Notes under the pieces: generated by a model
What the model saw: only the letters and a program-made list of their open reading frames with translations
The model's database searches: none
Told to the model about the DNA's origin: nothing
Shown here: piece by piece, positions 50,348-58,887 of the stretch
How positions within the stretch are numbered: the stretch's first letter is position 1
How the letters are laid out: the number at the start of each line of letters is the position of its first letter
NCBI RefSeq assembly: GCF_036881825.1
Contig: NZ_JBAJMW010000001.1
Coordinates: forward strand, 704,441-768,440
Length of the DNA stretch: 64,000 nucleotides
Direction of reading: 5' to 3'
Source of the DNA: Tersicoccus mangrovi
GTDB lineage: Bacteria > Actinomycetota > Actinomycetes > Actinomycetales > Micrococcaceae
Translations under genes and position numbers: made by a program

Positions 50348-51429
50348 ATGCATATACCAAGGAATTACTCCGACGCGGGCGTTCGAATCGACTGGCGCGC
50401 GAAATAGGCAGAGTCGACGCTGACTGCGCGAGGTTCGGGGTCGCTCCTATTTACACTCTGATGCATCTCTGCGTGATCTCCCGAGTGTCATATAACGCTG
50501 CGCGAGATGTAATTTTTGACAACAGCGCCCACTACACAGAGCGAAAGTTGGCAAAGAGGAGTGGTGGAACTCGTACCATTCATGAACCGTCTCCCCATTT
50601 AAAGTCGCTTCAGGCGGCCATCTATCGCAATTGCCTTTCCCCTGTACCCGTGTCCCCGATCGCCTTTGCCTTCGAAAAAGGCAGGAACGTCGCGAGTGCG
50701 GCTCGGCAGCACATCGGGGCTCGGTCGATGATACAGCTTGACGTCTCCAACTTTTATGGATCGATTGGATCTCAGAAAGTGTATTCGACGTTTGTTGCAA
50801 TGGGCTATCCTGAGCTACTTGCGCTGGAGACGTCTCTGATTTGCTCTGTCGAGCATCGCGTCGTGCTTCGGGGGCCAGCGGAAGACGGCTACGTCTATGA
50901 GCCTTTGGACTGGGGTGTCTTGCCCCAAGGCTCCTCTACAAGCGGGAAGCTGTCGAACCTAGTATGTCGCGACCTTGACAAGGTGCTCCAAGATGTCGCA
51001 CTTAGAGAAGGCGCGTCAGTCACTCGTTATGCAGACGATATCTCCTTCTCCATGCCTCGCCCGATGAGTAGGAAGAAGTCTGAAAGACTGCTTCTTGAGT
51101 TGCGTCAAGTCTTATTATCGTTCGACTTTGCGCCAAACAATAAGAAGACGAGAGTTATACCGAGCGCCAAGGAATTCAAGATGCTTGGCCTGCAGATTGG
51201 CCAGAATAAGGTTTGGCTGGACCGTCGATACAAGGCGCGAATACAAGGGCATTTGCACGGACTGCGTAAGTTCGGCCTAAGAGACCACTCAAGTTCGAGA
51301 GGATTCGGATCAGACTTTGAGTTCTGTGCGCACATATGGGGTCATTACGCCTACTGCTTCGACGTAGACCCTGACTTCGCAGCAAGTCTCCGCGTCGCGC
51401 TGATCGACGCGGGTGTCCCGCGCATCTGA
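50326..51429 (+). CDS. Retron-type reverse transcriptase
   Basis: 367 residues; GAGGGA precedes ATG 50326. Fingers motif GGTRTIHEPSPHLKSLQ, motif A MIQLDVSNFYGSI (D139), GVLPQGSSTSGKLSNLVC, the catalytic VTRYADDISFS (YADD 235-238), and NNKKTRVIPS are all intact. The retron NAXXH motif appears degenerate (AARQH, 125-129), and the usual VTG triplet reads MLGLQIGQNK (287-295). It should synthesise msDNA from the RNA encoded just upstream. Size, lack of maturase or integrase domains and the linked effector favour a retron over a group II intron or DGR. Confidence 0.93.
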   Translation: MVGIVPPHAYTKELLRRGRSNRLAREIGRVDADCARFGVAPIYTLMHLCVISRVSYNAARDVIFDNSAHYTERKLAKRSGGTRTIHEPSPHLKSLQAAIYRNCLSPVPVSPIAFAFEKGRNVASAARQHIGARSMIQLDVSNFYGSIGSQKVYSTFVAMGYPELLALETSLICSVEHRVVLRGPAEDGYVYEPLDWGVLPQGSSTSGKLSNLVCRDLDKVLQDVALREGASVTRYADDISFSMPRPMSRKKSERLLLELRQVLLSFDFAPNNKKTRVIPSAKEFKMLGLQIGQNKVWLDRRYKARIQGHLHGLRKFGLRDHSSSRGFGSDFEFCAHIWGHYAYCFDVDPDFAASLRVALIDAGVPRI

Positions 51430-51541
51430 TTCCCGCTCTATCGAACGCGCACTAGCGACTAGGATTAAGCAAAGGGAATTTGGCCGAGTCTTCCCGCTCT
51501 GCTAAATCAATCCGCCAGCGGCAAGAGGTCACTGCGGCGAC

Positions 51542-52957
51542 TTACATCCCGTCCGGGGCCATGTTGTTGAACCGGGAGTAGTGGCCCTGGAACGCGACCT
51601 CGATGTTCTTCGTCGGGCCGTTACGGTGCTTGGCGACCATGATGTCCGCGCTGCCCGCCTTCTCGGACTCCTTGTTGTAGAGGTCCTCGCGGTGCAACAG
51701 GATCACCATGTCCGCGTCCTGCTCGATCGAGCCCGATTCACGCAGGTCCGAGACCATCGGCCGCTTGTCGGTGCGCTGCTCCGAGCCACGGTTCAGCTGC
51801 GAGAGGGCGATCACCGGGATCTCCAGCTCCTTGGCGAGCAGCTTCAGCGCACGGGAGAACTCCGAGACCTCCTGCTGGCGGGACTCGACACGCTTGCCCG
51901 AGGACATCAGCTGCAGGTAGTCGAGCACGACGAGCTTGAGGCCGTGGTTCTGCTTGAGGCGCCGGCACTTGGCGCGGATCTCCATCAGCGACATGTTCGG
52001 GGAGTCGTCGATGAACAGCGGCGCGTCGTTGAGCTTCTGCGAGACGGCCGCGATCTTGGTCCAGTGCTCCTGCCGGAGCGACCCCTTGCGCAGGTCCTGC
52101 AGGTTGATGGTCGCCTCGGCCGAGAGGATGCGCATGGCGATCTCGTTGCGGCTCATCTCGAGGGAGAAGACGACGGTGGGCAGCTCGTGCTTGATCGCCG
52201 CCGACCGGGCGATGTCCAGGGCGAACGTCGACTTGCCGACCGCGGGACGGGCGGCGATGACGATCATCTGGCCGGCCTGCAGGCCATGGGTCAGCTCGTC
52301 GAACTCGTAGAACCCGGTGGGCACCCCGAGCATGCCCTCGCCGCGCCCGGAGGCGGACTCGATCTCGTCGATCGTGTGCTCCATGATCGCCGAGAGCGGG
52401 GCGTAGTCCTCGTTCGAGCGGGTGTCCGCCACCGAGAAGATCTCCGCCTGGGCGGCGTTGACCAGGTCGTCGACCTCGCCGTCGCTGGAGTACCCGAGCT
52501 GGACGATCTTGGTACCCGCGTCCACGAGCCGCCGCAGCACCGCCCGTTCCCGGACGATCTCGGCGTAGAACCCGGCGTTCGCCGCAGTCGGAACCGAGGA
52601 GATGAGGGTGTGCAGGTAGGCGGGGCCACCGATGCGGGAGAGCTCGCCACGCTTGTTCAGCTCGTCCGCGACCGTCACGGCATCGGCCGGCTCGCCCTTG
52701 CCGTAGAGGGTGACGATCGCGTCGTAGATGTTCTCGTGCGCGGGCCGGTAGAAGTCGTTGCCCTTGAGCACCTCGACGACGTCGGCGATCGCGTCCTTCG
52801 AGAGCATCATGCCGCCGAGCACGCTCTCCTCGGCCACCAGGTCCTGCGGCGGGGTGCGGGAGAACTCGTCCTGCCTCGACCGCTGTTCGCGCTCCAGTTC
52901 CCCGATCGACACGCCGACCCCTCTGCTCCCGCTGTCCGTGCTGCTGCCTGCCACCAC
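51542..52957 (-). CDS. dnaB: Replicative DNA helicase DnaB
   Basis: 471 residues from GTG 52957 (GTG 52954 equally possible; AAAGGA upstream). The N-terminal DnaG-binding domain starts at TPPQDLVAEESVLGGMML. The RecA-like motor has Walker A in VIAARPAVGKSTFALDIA, Walker B in LKLVVLDYLQLMSSG, and DnaB motifs FSLEMSRNEIAMRIL and LSQLNRGSEQR. The length is normal and no intein is present. It unwinds DNA at the replication fork. It lies next to a retron block on one side and an acquired-looking catabolic operon on the other. Confidence 0.98.
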   Translation of the reverse strand: MVAGSSTDSGSRGVGVSIGELEREQRSRQDEFSRTPPQDLVAEESVLGGMMLSKDAIADVVEVLKGNDFYRPAHENIYDAIVTLYGKGEPADAVTVADELNKRGELSRIGGPAYLHTLISSVPTAANAGFYAEIVRERAVLRRLVDAGTKIVQLGYSSDGEVDDLVNAAQAEIFSVADTRSNEDYAPLSAIMEHTIDEIESASGRGEGMLGVPTGFYEFDELTHGLQAGQMIVIAARPAVGKSTFALDIARSAAIKHELPTVVFSLEMSRNEIAMRILSAEATINLQDLRKGSLRQEHWTKIAAVSQKLNDAPLFIDDSPNMSLMEIRAKCRRLKQNHGLKLVVLDYLQLMSSGKRVESRQQEVSEFSRALKLLAKELEIPVIALSQLNRGSEQRTDKRPMVSDLRESGSIEQDADMVILLHREDLYNKESEKAGSADIMVAKHRNGPTKNIEVAFQGHYSRFNNMAPDGM

Positions 52958-53389
52958 CCGCGCGGTCCTTTCGGGACGCCCGCGATGCTGCTTCCCGGTC
53001 TATCGGCGCCTACCGACAGAACCTCCGCAGCGTCCCGACCACGGTGGTGACGGTGGCCCGTGAAGGCCGGCCGTGTGGGGGAACAGGGCCACGTTAGCCC
53101 CCGGTCGCGGGAGCACCAACCTCACCGTCCACCGCCGAGGTCCGACCCTGTGGGCGACACGCCGGAGGCTGTGGAAAACGCCGTGGACAACTGTGCACGC
53201 CATGGGGACGGCGGTGTGGATTCATTCGTGGATAACTCGTGAACACCGTTCTGACGTGGGACAACGTCGCGTGCATACTGTGGATTGCGATCCGTGGTCC
53301 GGCGTGTCGAACCCACAGCATGCTTGTTGACAACCGCGCCGTCGGAGCCGTATCACTGAGGGTTCACCCCGACGCTGCGTGCCGTCGCG
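52958..53389. other. 432-bp non-coding gap upstream of dnaB with DnaA-box-like 9-mers
   Basis: No gene is seen. Five 9-mers resemble the DnaA box TTATCCACA on the minus strand: 53170-53178 (8 of 9 matches), 53182-53190 (7), 53215-53223 (7), 53227-53235 (8) and 53279-53287 (7). All have the same orientation and lie within 118 bases. It also contains the likely dnaB promoter. It is not an obvious oriC, since dnaA and dnaN are absent. Confidence 0.5.
53091..53119 (-). promoter_or_regulatory. Probable dnaB promoter
   Basis: On the minus strand TTGGTG (53114-53119) and TAACGT (53091-53096) are separated by 17 bases, a housekeeping sigma-A-type layout. Transcription would start near 53084, giving a 5' leader of about 125 bases to dnaB. 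Confidence 0.5.
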
Positions 53390-54193
53390 TCACCGCTGTG
53401 CCCAGCGTTCCGCCTCGGCGCGCAGCAGTCTCCGGTGCGCGGTCAGCGCCCGGTCGCTGACCTCGGACCGGTGGTTCGTCAGGGACACCGCCGCGACCGT
53501 CACGCCGCCCTCCACCACGGGCACCGCGATCGCCCGCGCCTCCGGCAACCGCGCCCCCGAGAAGCCCAGCTCGTACCCGCTCTCCCGGATCCCGGCGAGG
53601 CGGTCGAGCATGCGCACCGTCTCCTCCGCCGGTAGGTGAGCCGCGACGATGCGCCGTCGCTCCTCCGGGCCCAGGTGCGCGAGCAGCACCCGCCCGACCG
53701 CCGTCTCGGTCACGTGCGCCCGGCTCTGCATGCTGATCCGGAAGCTGAACGCCTCGTCGGTGCTCGCCCAGTCCATGTACACCGACTCCGCGCCCACCCG
53801 GACCGCCAGGATGGCCGACGCCCCCGTCTCGGCTCGCAGCCGCTCCAGGTCCGCGTGTCGCACGCTGAGCACCGGCGGCCGGGACGCCGCCCGATGGGTC
53901 AGAGAGAACACCGCGGGCCCAAGGGTGAAGCGGCGGTGCGCCTCGGCCAGGTAGCCGGTCGCGACGAGACCGTCGGCGAGCTTCTGCACGGACGAGACCG
54001 GCGCGCCGAGTTCCCGGGCCAGCTCGGTCAGCGTCATCCCGTCCGGCACGGCGACGACGAGGTCGAGGATGCGGACCACCCGGTCCACCGCCCGGTGGTG
54101 TCGCCGCCCGGTCTCGTCGAGTACTGCCTCGTCAGTCCACGCAGCCGGCCCGTCGACGGTCCTCCCGGCGATCCCCGCATCGTTGTTACCCAT
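53390..54193 (-). CDS. IclR-family transcriptional regulator
   Basis: 267 residues from ATG 54193 (ATG 54229 also possible). The N-terminal winged helix (VDRVVRILDLVVAVPDGMTL, LARELGAPVSSVQKLADGL) and the ligand-binding domain (ETGASAILAVRVGAESVYMD, RAHVTETAVGRVLLAH, SGARLPEARAIAVPVVEGG) match the IclR family. It diverges from the CoA-transferase operon and probably controls it, sensing a pathway acid or CoA ester. Confidence 0.92.
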   Translation of the reverse strand: MGNNDAGIAGRTVDGPAAWTDEAVLDETGRRHHRAVDRVVRILDLVVAVPDGMTLTELARELGAPVSSVQKLADGLVATGYLAEAHRRFTLGPAVFSLTHRAASRPPVLSVRHADLERLRAETGASAILAVRVGAESVYMDWASTDEAFSFRISMQSRAHVTETAVGRVLLAHLGPEERRRIVAAHLPAEETVRMLDRLAGIRESGYELGFSGARLPEARAIAVPVVEGGVTVAAVSLTNHRSEVSDRALTAHRRLLRAEAERWAQR

Positions 54194-54230
54194 ATGGATA
54201 GTTTTGTCGCTGTATGGGGAGAGAGGCACC

Positions 54231-54236
54231 TAGCGT
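54231..54236 (+). promoter_or_regulatory. -10 box TAGCGT for the acyl-CoA operon
   Basis: TAGCGT lies 50 bases before ATG 54287. Between them TTAG (54252-54255) and CTAA (54261-54264) form a short palindrome that could be part of an IclR operator just downstream of the start site. Confidence 0.4.
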
Positions 54237-54286
54237 GAGTCGTGGATTCAGTTAGACCACCTAAACAAAACGGAAGAGGCAGCACG

Positions 54287-55627
54287 ATGCTCGACCAGAC
54301 CTCCCTCACCCCCGGCGCCCTCGACGGCATTCGGGTCGTCGACCTCTCGACCGTGGTGATGGGGCCGTACGCCACCCAGCTGCTCGGCGATCTCGGCGCC
54401 GACGTGATCAAGGTCGAACCGCCCGCCGGCGACGTGAGCCGCCGCACGCAGCCCCAGCCCGGTGAGGGCATGGGCCCGCTGAGCGTCAACGTCAACCGCA
54501 ACAAGCGCAACGTGCGGCTCGACGCCAAGGACCCGGACGGACGACAGGCGATCCTCGACCTGATCTCGACCGCCGACGTGCTGGTGACCAACATGCGCCC
54601 CGCCGCGCTGCGCCGCCTCGGCTTCGACCACGAGAGCCTCGCGGAGACCAACCCGCGGCTCATCCACTGCTCCGCCCAGGGCTTCCGCTCCGACTCCAGC
54701 CGCGCCGACCACGCCGCCTACGACGAGATCGTCCAGTCCGCCGGCGGCATGACCGACCTGATGCGGCGCGCGACCGGTGCCCCGACGTACGCCCCGACCA
54801 TCCTCGCCGACAAGGTGTGCGCCCTGACCATCGTCTACTCGGTGCTCGCGGCCCTGCTGCACCAGCGGGCCACCGGCCGCGGCCAGCACATCGAGGTCCC
54901 GATGACCGACGTCCTGCTGTCCTTCAACCTGGTCGAGCACCTCTCCGGGCAGACCTTCCAGCCGGCCCTCGGCCCGGCCGGTTTCCCCCGCTCGCTCTCG
55001 GCCGGCCACAGCGCGTACGAGACCGCCGACGGCTGGGCCTGCATCCTGCCGTACACCCCGAAGAACATCCACGACTTCTTCGCCGCTCTCGAGGAGGACC
55101 AACTCGCCGACGACGAGCGGTTCGCCACCAACGCGACGCTGGCCCGGCACTATGCCGACCTGTACGCGCTGATCCGCGAGCGCGCCCCGCAGCGGACCAC
55201 CGCGCAGTGGGGGGACCTCTGCGTCGCCCGCAGCATCCCCTTCGCCGCCGTCGCGGACCTGGACAGCGTGATGGACGACGAGTACGTCACCAGCGGCGGT
55301 CTCGTGCCGGTCGTCGAGGACGAGGCACTCGGCTCCTTCCGGTCGCCCCTGCCGGGCATGATCTTCTCCGAGACCCCGGTGACCATCCGTCGAGCGCCCG
55401 CCACCCTCGGTGCCGACACCGTCGAGGTGCTGCGTGACCTCGGCTATGACGACGAGCGGATCGCGGCGCTGACCCGCGAGGCCGAGGCCAGCACGGCCGG
55501 GCCCACGCCCATCACGGCGGCGGCGACCGCCCGCGAGGACGGCGACGGCGGCACCTCGAGCACCACGGACGCCACGACCGGCACCGCCGGCGCGTCCGGC
55601 CTGACCACGGCGGGAACCGCCCGATGA
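54287..55627 (+). CDS. CaiB/BaiF-family CoA transferase
   Basis: 446 residues from ATG 54287 (GAAGAGG upstream). GIRVVDLSTVVMGPYATQLL and LGADVIKVEPPAGD are the family opening; the catalytic aspartate lies in HAAYDEIVQSAGGMTDLM. Class III CoA transferases move CoA between acids such as carnitine, glutarate or oxalate. It is the first gene of an operon with hydratase and two dehydrogenases. A 50-residue Thr/Ala/Gly-rich C-terminal tail is not typical. Its stop overlaps a possible ATGA start of the next gene. Confidence 0.92.
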   Translation: MLDQTSLTPGALDGIRVVDLSTVVMGPYATQLLGDLGADVIKVEPPAGDVSRRTQPQPGEGMGPLSVNVNRNKRNVRLDAKDPDGRQAILDLISTADVLVTNMRPAALRRLGFDHESLAETNPRLIHCSAQGFRSDSSRADHAAYDEIVQSAGGMTDLMRRATGAPTYAPTILADKVCALTIVYSVLAALLHQRATGRGQHIEVPMTDVLLSFNLVEHLSGQTFQPALGPAGFPRSLSAGHSAYETADGWACILPYTPKNIHDFFAALEEDQLADDERFATNATLARHYADLYALIRERAPQRTTAQWGDLCVARSIPFAAVADLDSVMDDEYVTSGGLVPVVEDEALGSFRSPLPGMIFSETPVTIRRAPATLGADTVEVLRDLGYDDERIAALTREAEASTAGPTPITAAATAREDGDGGTSSTTDATTGTAGASGLTTAGTAR

Positions 55628-55662
55628 TCGCCCTACACCCCCGACTACCGGAGAATCGCCTC

Positions 55663-56454
55663 ATGGACAGCACGCACACCGACGCCACCGACGATCGGCC
55701 CCTCCTTGTCACCGAGCTGGGTCCGGTCATGGTCATGACCATCAACCGGCCGCACGCCCGTAACGCGGTCGACCTCGGCCTCGCCACGGCGCTGGCGGAG
55801 GCGACCACGGAGCTCGACGCCCGGCCCGACCTGCGCGTCGGCGTCCTGACCGGAAGCGCCGGCGTCTTCAGCGCCGGGATGGACCTGAAGGCCTTCGCCG
55901 CCGGACAGACCCCGACCGTGCCCGGCCGCGGCTTCGGCGGCCTCGTCGAGGCGGAGATCGCCACGCCTTTGATCGCCGCCGTGGAAGGCTACGCCCTCGG
56001 CGGCGGCCTCGAGCTGGCGCTGGCGTGCGACCTGATCGTCACCGCCCGCGACGCCCGCCTCGGCCTGCCGGAGGTCACCCGCGGCCTCGTCGCCGGCGCC
56101 GGCGGCGTCTTCCGACTGCCCCGCCGCATCCCGCGCGCCGTCGCCCTGCGGATGATGCTGACGGGCGAACCGATCGACGGCGCTCGTGCCGCCGAGCTCG
56201 GCCTCGCCGTGGAGGCGACCGAGGCCGGGCAGTCCCTCGAGGTCGCCCTCGACCTCGCCCAGCGCATCGCGGCCAACGCCCCGCTCGCCCTCGCGGCCGT
56301 CACCCGCATCGTCCGTCAGACCGAGAGCCTCTCCGACGCCGACGCGTTCGACGTCCAGCGCCCGCTCATCACGGCCCTGAAGGAGTCCGACGACGCCGCC
56401 GAGGGGGCCCGCGCCTTCGCCGAGAAGCGATCCCCGCAGTGGACCGGGCGCTGA
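55663..56454 (+). CDS. Enoyl-CoA hydratase/isomerase family protein
   Basis: 263 residues from ATG 55663 (GGAGAATC upstream); ATG 55624, overlapping the previous stop, is the alternative. Crotonase signatures: MTINRPHARNAVDLGLATAL, the oxyanion-hole region VFSAGMDLKAFAAG, EGYALGGGLELALACDLIV and LGLPEVTRGLVAGAGGVFRL. It hydrates an enoyl-CoA in the beta-oxidation-like pathway of this operon. Confidence 0.92.
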   Translation: MDSTHTDATDDRPLLVTELGPVMVMTINRPHARNAVDLGLATALAEATTELDARPDLRVGVLTGSAGVFSAGMDLKAFAAGQTPTVPGRGFGGLVEAEIATPLIAAVEGYALGGGLELALACDLIVTARDARLGLPEVTRGLVAGAGGVFRLPRRIPRAVALRMMLTGEPIDGARAAELGLAVEATEAGQSLEVALDLAQRIAANAPLALAAVTRIVRQTESLSDADAFDVQRPLITALKESDDAAEGARAFAEKRSPQWTGR

Positions 56455-56554
56455 CCGCCGACGCCTCGCTCCCTTCCCCGAGGCGGGCCGTGACGATCGC
56501 CGACCTCAGCCTCGCACCGGCCTCGCCGTTCCTCTCCCACCAGGAGGCATCTCG

Positions 56555-57583
56555 ATGAATCCCACCACTCCCGCGTCGCAGACCTCGCAAGCGGCGCAAC
56601 CAGCGACCCTGCCCGCACGGGCAGCCGTCGTCGGCGCCGGCACCATCGGCCTGTCCTGGGTACGGCTGCTGGCCGACCACGGCATCACGGTCCGCGTCAC
56701 CGACCCTCGCGCGGACCTCACCGAGGCCCTCGACCGCGCGTTCGACGGGACGGACGACACGGTGAACTCCGACGCGACGAGCGTGGCCCGGACGCGCGTG
56801 AGCGCCGCGGAGGACGTCGAGGCCGCCGTCGCCGATGCCGACCTGGTGATCGAGGCCGGCCCCGAGCGGCTGCCGTTCAAGCAGGAGCTGTTCGCCCGGA
56901 TCGCTGCCGCCGCCCCCGCGCAGGCGCTGCTGACGACGTCGACGTCGGGCATCCTGCCCACCGACATCGCCCGGGACCTGCCGGACGACGTGGCCGCCCG
57001 GCTCTTCGTCGCCCACCCGTTCAACCCGCCGCACGTGCTGCCGCTGGTGGAGATCGTGCCCGGCGAACGCACCGCGCCGGAGGCGCTGGCGCGGGCCATG
57101 GACGTGTTCACCGCCCTGGGCAAGGAGCCCGTGCTCGAGCGCCGGGAGATCACCGGGTTCATCGCCAACCGGTTGCAGGCGGCGATCCTGCGCGAATCCT
57201 TCTGGCTCGTCCAGCAGGGCTACGCCAGCGCCACGGACCTGGACCGCATCGTCACCGCGTCGCTCGGCCCTCGGTGGGCCGTGCACGGACCGCTCGCGAG
57301 CTTCCACCTGGGCGGTGGTGCCGGCGGCGTCCGCCACATGCTCGAGCACCTCGGCGCCGACATGCTCGTCCGGTGGGACACCTCCGCCACGCCGGATCTC
57401 GCCCCCGAGGCGGTCGCGCCGATCGTCGACGAGCTCGAACAGGCCTGGCCCCTGGGCCGTTTCGCCGCGACGACGGCCGCCCGCGACGCCGCTCAGCGCG
57501 CCGTCATCACCGCGCGCGATGCCACCGGCACCACCGGCAACACCGCCGCCACCGACCTGCACCAGTCCGAGGAGGACGCATGA
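56555..57583 (+). CDS. 3-hydroxyacyl-CoA dehydrogenase family protein
   Basis: 342 residues, AGGAGG before the ATG. NAD-binding AAVVGAGTIGLSWVRLLADH, catalytic histidine and glutamate in VAHPFNPPHVLPLVEIVPGE, and ITGFIANRLQAAILRE in the C-terminal domain fit the 3-hydroxyacyl-CoA dehydrogenase/L-carnitine dehydrogenase group. The presence of a CaiB-type transferase makes carnitine or a short hydroxyacyl-CoA possible. Its stop overlaps the acyl-CoA dehydrogenase start (ATGA). Confidence 0.92.
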   Translation: MNPTTPASQTSQAAQPATLPARAAVVGAGTIGLSWVRLLADHGITVRVTDPRADLTEALDRAFDGTDDTVNSDATSVARTRVSAAEDVEAAVADADLVIEAGPERLPFKQELFARIAAAAPAQALLTTSTSGILPTDIARDLPDDVAARLFVAHPFNPPHVLPLVEIVPGERTAPEALARAMDVFTALGKEPVLERREITGFIANRLQAAILRESFWLVQQGYASATDLDRIVTASLGPRWAVHGPLASFHLGGGAGGVRHMLEHLGADMLVRWDTSATPDLAPEAVAPIVDELEQAWPLGRFAATTAARDAAQRAVITARDATGTTGNTAATDLHQSEEDA

Positions 57584-58806
57584 CCGACACCATCACGACC
57601 CCGACCAGCGGCAGCGAGGGATCGACGGCCGCCTTCGCCCCGCACGTCTCCGACGCCTTCGGCTACGAGAAGCTGCTCGACGACCAGCAGCGCGAGATCA
57701 TCGCCCGGGTGCGCGCCTTCCTCCAGGAGCAGGTCGCGCCGATCGCGGACGACGCGTGGGAGCGCGCCGAGTTCCCCCACCACCTCATTCCCGGCTTCGG
57801 CAGCCTCGGCATCGTCGGCCTCACGTACCCCGAGTTCACGGACCGGGTGCAGAGCCGCCTGTTCTCCGGGTTCCTCAACCTCGAGATCGCCCGGGTCGAC
57901 CCGTCGATCAATACCTTCTTCGGCGTCCACTCGGGCCTCGCCCTGTCGAGCATCTACCTGTGCGGCTCCCCCGAGCAGCGAGAGCGGTGGATCCCGTCGA
58001 TGCTGGACTTCAGCGCCGTCGGCGCGTTCGGGCTGACCGAGCCGGACCACGGGTCCGACGTCGCCGGCGGCCTCGCGACCACCGCCCGGCGTGAGGGGGA
58101 TACCTGGGTGCTCAACGGCGCCAAGCGCTGGATCGGCAACGGCACGTTCGCCGACCTCGTGGTCATCTGGGCGCGCGACGAGGAGACGGACAAGGTGCTC
58201 GGCTTCGTCGTCGAGAAGGGCACGCCGGGCTTCTCCGCCACCGCCATCACCGGCAAGATCGCGCTGCGGACCGTGCAGAACGCCGACATCGTGCTCGACG
58301 ACGTGCGCATCCCCGCCGCGAACAAGCTCGAGAACGCGAACTCGTTCCGCGACACCGCTCGGGTGCTCAAGGTGACCCGCGGCGGGGTGGCCTGGGGCTC
58401 CGTGGGCCTGCAGATGGGCGCCTACGAGAAGGCGCGGGAGTACGTGCTGCAGCGGCAGCAGTTCGGCCGGCCGCTGGCGAAGTTCCAGCTCGTCCAGGAG
58501 CACCTGGCCACGATGCTCGCGAACATCACCACCTCGCTCGGCCTCGTCGTCCGGCTCGCGCAGCTGCAGGACGCCGGCGAGGACACCGACGACCAGGCGG
58601 CGCTGGCGAAGTCCACGGCCACCCTGGCGATGCGTGACACCGTCGCCCGGGCCCGTGAGGTGATGGGCGGCAACGGCATCGTGCTCGAGCACGGCGTCGC
58701 CCGCTTCTTCGCCGACGCGGAGGCGATCTACTCGTACGAGGGCACCAAGGAGGTCAACCAGCTCATCGTGGGCCGGGCGATCACCGGGATGGGCGCGTTC
58801 GTCTGA
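57580..58806 (+). CDS. Acyl-CoA dehydrogenase, glutaryl-CoA dehydrogenase/ACX4-like
   Basis: 408 residues. FAD-binding GAFGLTEPDHGSDVAGG, LNGAKRWIGNGTFADLVVIW, and the C-terminal catalytic glutamate in SYEGTKEVNQLIVGRAITGM place it with glutaryl-CoA dehydrogenase and plant ACX4-like short-chain enzymes. The position of the glutaryl-anchoring arginine of true glutaryl-CoA dehydrogenases appears to be Asn (VDPSINTFFGVHSGL), so a mono-acid acyl-CoA is more likely. Last gene of the operon, followed by a strong terminator. Confidence 0.93.
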   Translation: MTDTITTPTSGSEGSTAAFAPHVSDAFGYEKLLDDQQREIIARVRAFLQEQVAPIADDAWERAEFPHHLIPGFGSLGIVGLTYPEFTDRVQSRLFSGFLNLEIARVDPSINTFFGVHSGLALSSIYLCGSPEQRERWIPSMLDFSAVGAFGLTEPDHGSDVAGGLATTARREGDTWVLNGAKRWIGNGTFADLVVIWARDEETDKVLGFVVEKGTPGFSATAITGKIALRTVQNADIVLDDVRIPAANKLENANSFRDTARVLKVTRGGVAWGSVGLQMGAYEKAREYVLQRQQFGRPLAKFQLVQEHLATMLANITTSLGLVVRLAQLQDAGEDTDDQAALAKSTATLAMRDTVARAREVMGGNGIVLEHGVARFFADAEAIYSYEGTKEVNQLIVGRAITGMGAFV

Positions 58807-58827
58807 GAGACAGCATCCGGACGCACG

Positions 58828-58860
58828 AAGGGCCGGGCACCGTCACGGTGCCCGGCCCTT
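58828..58860. terminator. Bidirectional terminator between the acyl-CoA operon and rplI
   Basis: Arms at 58828-58842 and 58846-58860 are perfectly complementary over 15 bp with a 3-base loop, beginning AAGGG and ending CCCTT. It lies between two convergent stops (58806 and 58888). Confidence 0.9.
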
Positions 58861-58887
58861 CGCGTCAACAAACCGTCAGACGGTTCC

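Larger units (their letters stand above)
48550..51541. other. AT-richer accessory block carrying a retron system
   Basis: From about 48550 to the dnaB stop the DNA is clearly less GC-rich than everything around it, uses A/T-ending codons, and holds two plus-strand genes with a structured RNA between them. The left edge cuts an alpha/beta-hydrolase gene; the right edge abuts dnaB with about 110 non-coding bases (51430-51541). No integrase or direct repeat was found at the edges. Confidence 0.75.

Noticed and set aside
48550..51541. Group II intron or diversity-generating retroelement as source of the RT
   Set aside because: No maturase or endonuclease domain, no intron domain V/VI, and no template/variable repeat pair were seen; the paired RNA and effector fit a retron better.
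53327..53356. Plus-strand TTGACA-N18-TATCAC promoter-like pair
   Set aside because: It points into the antisense of the IclR gene with no plus-strand gene until 54287; the -10 is poor.
52958..53389. Chromosomal replication origin
   Set aside because: DnaA-like boxes are imperfect and dnaA/dnaN are absent; recorded only as a DnaA-box-like cluster.
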